Origin: Moraxellaceae bacterium
GTDB lineage: Bacteria; Pseudomonadota; Gammaproteobacteria; Pseudomonadales; Moraxellaceae
Assembly (NCBI GenBank): GCA_030684415.1
Contig: JAUXNL010000576.1
Coordinates: 1 to 15,088 of the forward strand
Length of the DNA stretch: 15,088 nt
Direction of reading: 5' to 3'
Of the stretch, positions 12,826-15,088 are shown one piece after another (the first letter of the stretch is position 1; every line of letters starts with the position of its first letter). The notes beneath the pieces were generated by a model that saw only the letters and a list, made by a program, of their open reading frames with translations, was not told the origin of the DNA and did not search any database. A program made the translations under genes and the position numbers.

Positions 12826-13188
12826 CTACTTCAAGCGTCCGGTGTCGAGCAAATGCCGCACAAAAGCATCATGCAAACCATCGCCCAGACTCTTTCCATC
12901 CGCATCGACCAAATAAATACGGCCCTTCTCTGCCAAGGTCGTCCCTCCATCGATCGAGGTCAAAATAGATACTGCGAACCCTCGCAGGCACTCAGACAGC
13001 ACCTGCTTAAGATCATCGCCACTCACTCCAGAATTCGAGAGAGCGTGCTGAATCCTCTGATACGGCTCTTTTTCCTCAACCCAAGAAAGATCTGCATCAG
13101 ACTTTTCCAATGCATCAGAGACAGCCTCACCCCAATACTCCATTGACTCAGCGATATCTTCGAAAAATTCGCACTTATTGTTTTTCAT
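12826..13188 (-). CDS. Putative immunity protein of orphan cassette 2
   Basis: A 120-aa acidic cytoplasmic protein starting at ATG 13188 (MKNNKCEFFEDIAESMEYWG); a TTG two codons earlier is also possible. It has a helical, Glu/Asp-rich N-terminal half, a LKQVLSECLRGFAVSILTSI helix, and a beta-like RIYLVDADGKSLGDGL near the end. I do not recognise the family. It starts 9 bases after the stop of the 52-codon toxin-tail remnant, the usual order of toxin then immunity. Base composition is clearly more AT-rich than in the housekeeping genes, consistent with horizontal acquisition. Immediately after its TAG come bases reading S-T-G-K-A-G, apparently the start of the next cassette. Confidence 0.65.
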   Translation of the reverse strand: MKNNKCEFFEDIAESMEYWGEAVSDALEKSDADLSWVEEKEPYQRIQHALSNSGVSGDDLKQVLSECLRGFAVSILTSIDGGTTLAEKGRIYLVDADGKSLGDGLHDAFVRHLLDTGRLK

Positions 13189-13197
13189 GCTCAAATC

Positions 13198-13356
13198 TCA
13201 GAATCCACCTGGAAATTTAAAATTCCCTTCGTATTTTCGATCAATCTGCTTTGCAAATTCTGCGACTTGTGCGGCAGAAGGACTCCCTCCGACCGATTTA
13301 TCAAATCTCGCCCACTCAGCAGTAATGGCGACTGCAATTGGCGATAAAAGTTTTAT
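13198..13356 (-). pseudogene. Short headless toxin-tail remnant (orphan CT, cassette 2)
   Basis: A 52-codon frame following two in-frame TAA codons, with no ATG or GTG start. The translation, IKLLSPIAVAITAEWARFDK then SVGGSPSAAQVAEFAKQIDR and KYEGNFKFPGGF, reads like the last part of a real protein. It sits 9 bases before immunity gene 2 in the position a toxin domain should occupy. I read it as the 3' remainder of an Rhs toxin domain left by recombination or decay. Too short to assign an activity. Confidence 0.55.
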
Positions 13357-13431
13357 TTATTACTCATTGGAAATTGAAAAGCTTGTCGGCAGGGACCTCC
13401 TGCGATTGAAGTTGAATTGATCAGAGCGTCC

Positions 13432-14379
13432 CTAAGAATTAGTCACGACAGAGTCTTTAATTTTATCGCGCATCAACTCCACAATGGGAGACATAATCTT
13501 TGAAGCCAGCCAAAGCCGAAAGAAAAGAAACTCCTTTTCGCCATTTCTTGAGGCATCTAACGAAAACTCAAGCCTAAAAGGGTAGATCAGCGCTGATAGC
13601 TCCCACATTGTAATCCAAGAATCAGTATCTGCTGCGGACCAATTTATCCGCGAGGTCTTTTTAACCTCTTGGCATCGCTCGAAGAGAACCAAACTCAAGT
13701 CAACATACGCAACGAGCCCTTGATCAAGGGCAGACCTTACCTCACGAAAATCAACCTGCAACCCCAAAAACAACGCCTCATTAATACCACAAACAAATCT
13801 AGTATATCGACGCCCCGAAAGATCGCTCCGGAGCTCGAGAAATGGAAATAGGTGGACAATCGCTGAAGAGACAAACTCCATCCACCCGCCTGAGTTAATG
13901 ACATTTCCATTCCCAAGGAATCCCATTCTAAATTTCACCGCATCCGAGATTTTCTTATCCGCCTTAACAGAAGGTAAAAAGTCTGAAACTATTAATCTCT
14001 CCGCGCGCGAATAAACACTACTGACATTGCTCTGACGTATGTCCTGACAACGCTCAACTAGTTGATTGTCGAGTGCGGGCCATGCATTTTTATACACCTC
14101 CAGACTTAGCGTTTTATGTAGTCCTCTTCCGCTCAAAAGTCCCCAAGGAGAACACATGAGAGCTTGCGTTCGCAACGGTTCGGTTGCCTTTATCGTTTCG
14201 ATCTCAAATTTCCGGTCACATGTAAGTGTGCTCTTATTGCGCGGATAAAAAAGGCTCATTGCATATCTGAGTGGATCATCAGCACCGATATCAGAAATAG
14301 ATAAAAGACGCTGTGTTAGCTCGCTAGATAAGCTCATACACGCAATAGACAATTTTTCTCTTACTTCTGCGGTAAGCAT
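13432..14379 (-). CDS. Presumptive immunity protein of the Rhs toxin (unrecognised family)
   Basis: A 315-aa protein starting at ATG 14379, 13 bases after the Rhs stop codon. No signal peptide or certain membrane helix is visible, though there are hydrophobic patches (residues about 173-183, FVSSAIVHLFPFL). It is helical and mixed in charge; segments include SRAERLIVSDFLPSVKADKK and WITMWELSALIYPFRLEFSL. I recognise no family. Its place directly after the toxin-bearing end of rhs makes immunity the natural guess, but it is long for an immunity protein (most are 80-200 aa), so it could be an accessory or a fused protein. The region is AT-rich relative to the left part. Confidence 0.6.
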   Translation of the reverse strand: MLTAEVREKLSIACMSLSSELTQRLLSISDIGADDPLRYAMSLFYPRNKSTLTCDRKFEIETIKATEPLRTQALMCSPWGLLSGRGLHKTLSLEVYKNAWPALDNQLVERCQDIRQSNVSSVYSRAERLIVSDFLPSVKADKKISDAVKFRMGFLGNGNVINSGGWMEFVSSAIVHLFPFLELRSDLSGRRYTRFVCGINEALFLGLQVDFREVRSALDQGLVAYVDLSLVLFERCQEVKKTSRINWSAADTDSWITMWELSALIYPFRLEFSLDASRNGEKEFLFFRLWLASKIMSPIVELMRDKIKDSVVTNS

Positions 14380-14392
14380 GATTACATTAAAC

Positions 14393-15088
14393 TCACGGAG
14401 CCATAGCGGGCGTCAAGGGAGCAGCTACCGGGAGCAGGTAACTCTGTCCTGAAATTACGAAAAACGTGGCAACACCTGCTGCCGCCCCATACTGGACTTG
14501 CTCACCAACACTGGTATGAATTCTATCTAATTTTTTATGGTCATAGTAAATCAATCCCTCCGCCTCTCTTCCATTAGGAATAAAATATCTGAATTCATAA
14601 AAAAAGCCATTCGTGTGTGGCGCGACAATCTTAAGCTCACCATAGAATGGAATAGGTGCGCCCTTACTTGTCCCCAGCCCCCAATCAACTTGATTGAAAT
14701 TGAATTTCGAAATAGAACCAAGCTCCTGAGCGTAGCGAGTAGCCTGCATAATCGCCTTATCATGCTTATAACCAATCATATTACTTACTGGCTTAAGCTC
14801 CCAAACGCCGCCAATACCACCATCGGTCCAATAGAGATCCGGCCTAAAGGAAAAGCCCTGCATATTAGTAAATGGCACTTCCGAGAACCAACCACGCCCA
14901 TCGTAATTCGGCAATGAGCTTCGACTCCAAGTGCTAAGACTCAAGTGTGCTGTTACGCCCAGCCTAGTCCACTCTGTGGCCTTACCCGAAGGATCAGTAT
15001 TTGTAAGCGGCGAGTTCCAAACATAGCTGTACCGGTTCAGATCCTGCGGATTCTCAGGGTACGCCAGCACCGGATCAGGGCTCAGGAA
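14393..15088 (-). CDS. Rhs/YD-repeat polymorphic toxin, C-terminal part with PD-(D/E)XK-like nuclease domain
   Basis: Partial gene; the frame is open to the right edge, giving the last 231 residues. The first 35 are the end of an Rhs core: FLSPDPVLAYPENPQDLNRY then SYVWNSPLTNTDPSG, the classic hyperconserved boundary. The following 196 residues are the variable toxin domain. Counting from the window edge, Pro83-Asp84 in FSFRPDLYW, followed by Glu97-Leu98-Lys99 in GGVWELKP, form a PD...ExK pattern typical of restriction-endonuclease-fold nucleases, with Glu70 upstream and a helix KAIMQATRYAQEL behind. A DNase toxin is therefore inferred. The end is hydrophobic (AAAGVATFFVISGQSYLLPV). Rhs toxins are usually delivered by type VI secretion; no secretion gene is in view. 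Confidence 0.88.
   Translation of the reverse strand, partial: FLSPDPVLAYPENPQDLNRYSYVWNSPLTNTDPSGKATEWTRLGVTAHLSLSTWSRSSLPNYDGRGWFSEVPFTNMQGFSFRPDLYWTDGGIGGVWELKPVSNMIGYKHDKAIMQATRYAQELGSISKFNFNQVDWGLGTSKGAPIPFYGELKIVAPHTNGFFYEFRYFIPNGREAEGLIYYDHKKLDRIHTSVGEQVQYGAAAGVATFFVISGQSYLLPVAAPLTPAMAP

Noticed and set aside
13418..13437. CTTAGGGACGCTCTGATC at the end of the 315-aa gene as a possible insertion-sequence end
   Set aside because: It looks like a transposon terminus, but no matching inverted copy or transposase is in the window.
1..15088. CRISPR array, tRNA, rRNA
   Set aside because: No regularly spaced repeats and no tRNA- or rRNA-like sequence were seen on either strand.

Overview
The window is a GC-rich proteobacterial chromosome segment. 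It probably comes from a gammaproteobacterium: separate kdsD and kdsC genes lead into lptC-lptA-lptB-rpoN-hpf, and rapZ-npr is followed by a darP (yjgA) homologue. This is the gammaproteobacterial rpoN neighbourhood, but I cannot name a genus. One thing is missing from it: ptsN (EIIA-Ntr), normally between hpf and rapZ, is replaced by a strong terminator and a 5' leader.

Left part (1-7444, + strand): the 3' end of kdsD, then kdsC, lptC, lptA and lptB packed with short overlaps (Kdo synthesis and LPS export), then rpoN behind its own leader. Next come a long structured leader and hpf, a bidirectional terminator, rapZ-npr overlapping by ATGA, and darP. A family of palindromic repeats starts after npr (copies at about 6788, 7446, 7568 and 10383).

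Middle part (7445-12170, - strand): a DUF2806-like protein, a class I type HMG-CoA reductase with all four catalytic residues, a single-domain cyclic-nucleotide-binding protein, and a nitrilase-superfamily amidase of the Nit1 type with an intact Glu-Lys-Cys triad. The two large gaps here hold hairpins and repeats but no convincing gene.

Right part (12170-15088, - strand, visibly more AT-rich from about 12830 on): the end of an Rhs/YD-repeat polymorphic toxin locus. Reading along the minus strand, it holds the end of the Rhs core plus a C-terminal toxin domain with a PD...ELK nuclease-like motif, then an unrecognised 315-aa presumptive immunity protein. Next is a 52-codon headless toxin-tail remnant with its immunity gene, then a 114-codon headless toxin domain overlapping a third small immunity gene. 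This is an array of displaced (orphan) toxin/immunity cassettes. Most striking, the last cassette is bounded by an exact 15-bp direct repeat (GTTGCAAACACAGCA). One copy lies within the toxin codons and one after the immunity gene. A trace of Rhs-core-like coding sequence (S-T-G-K-A-G) directly follows the preceding immunity stop codon, one base out of frame with the toxin. Together these traces suggest how cassettes were added and silenced.
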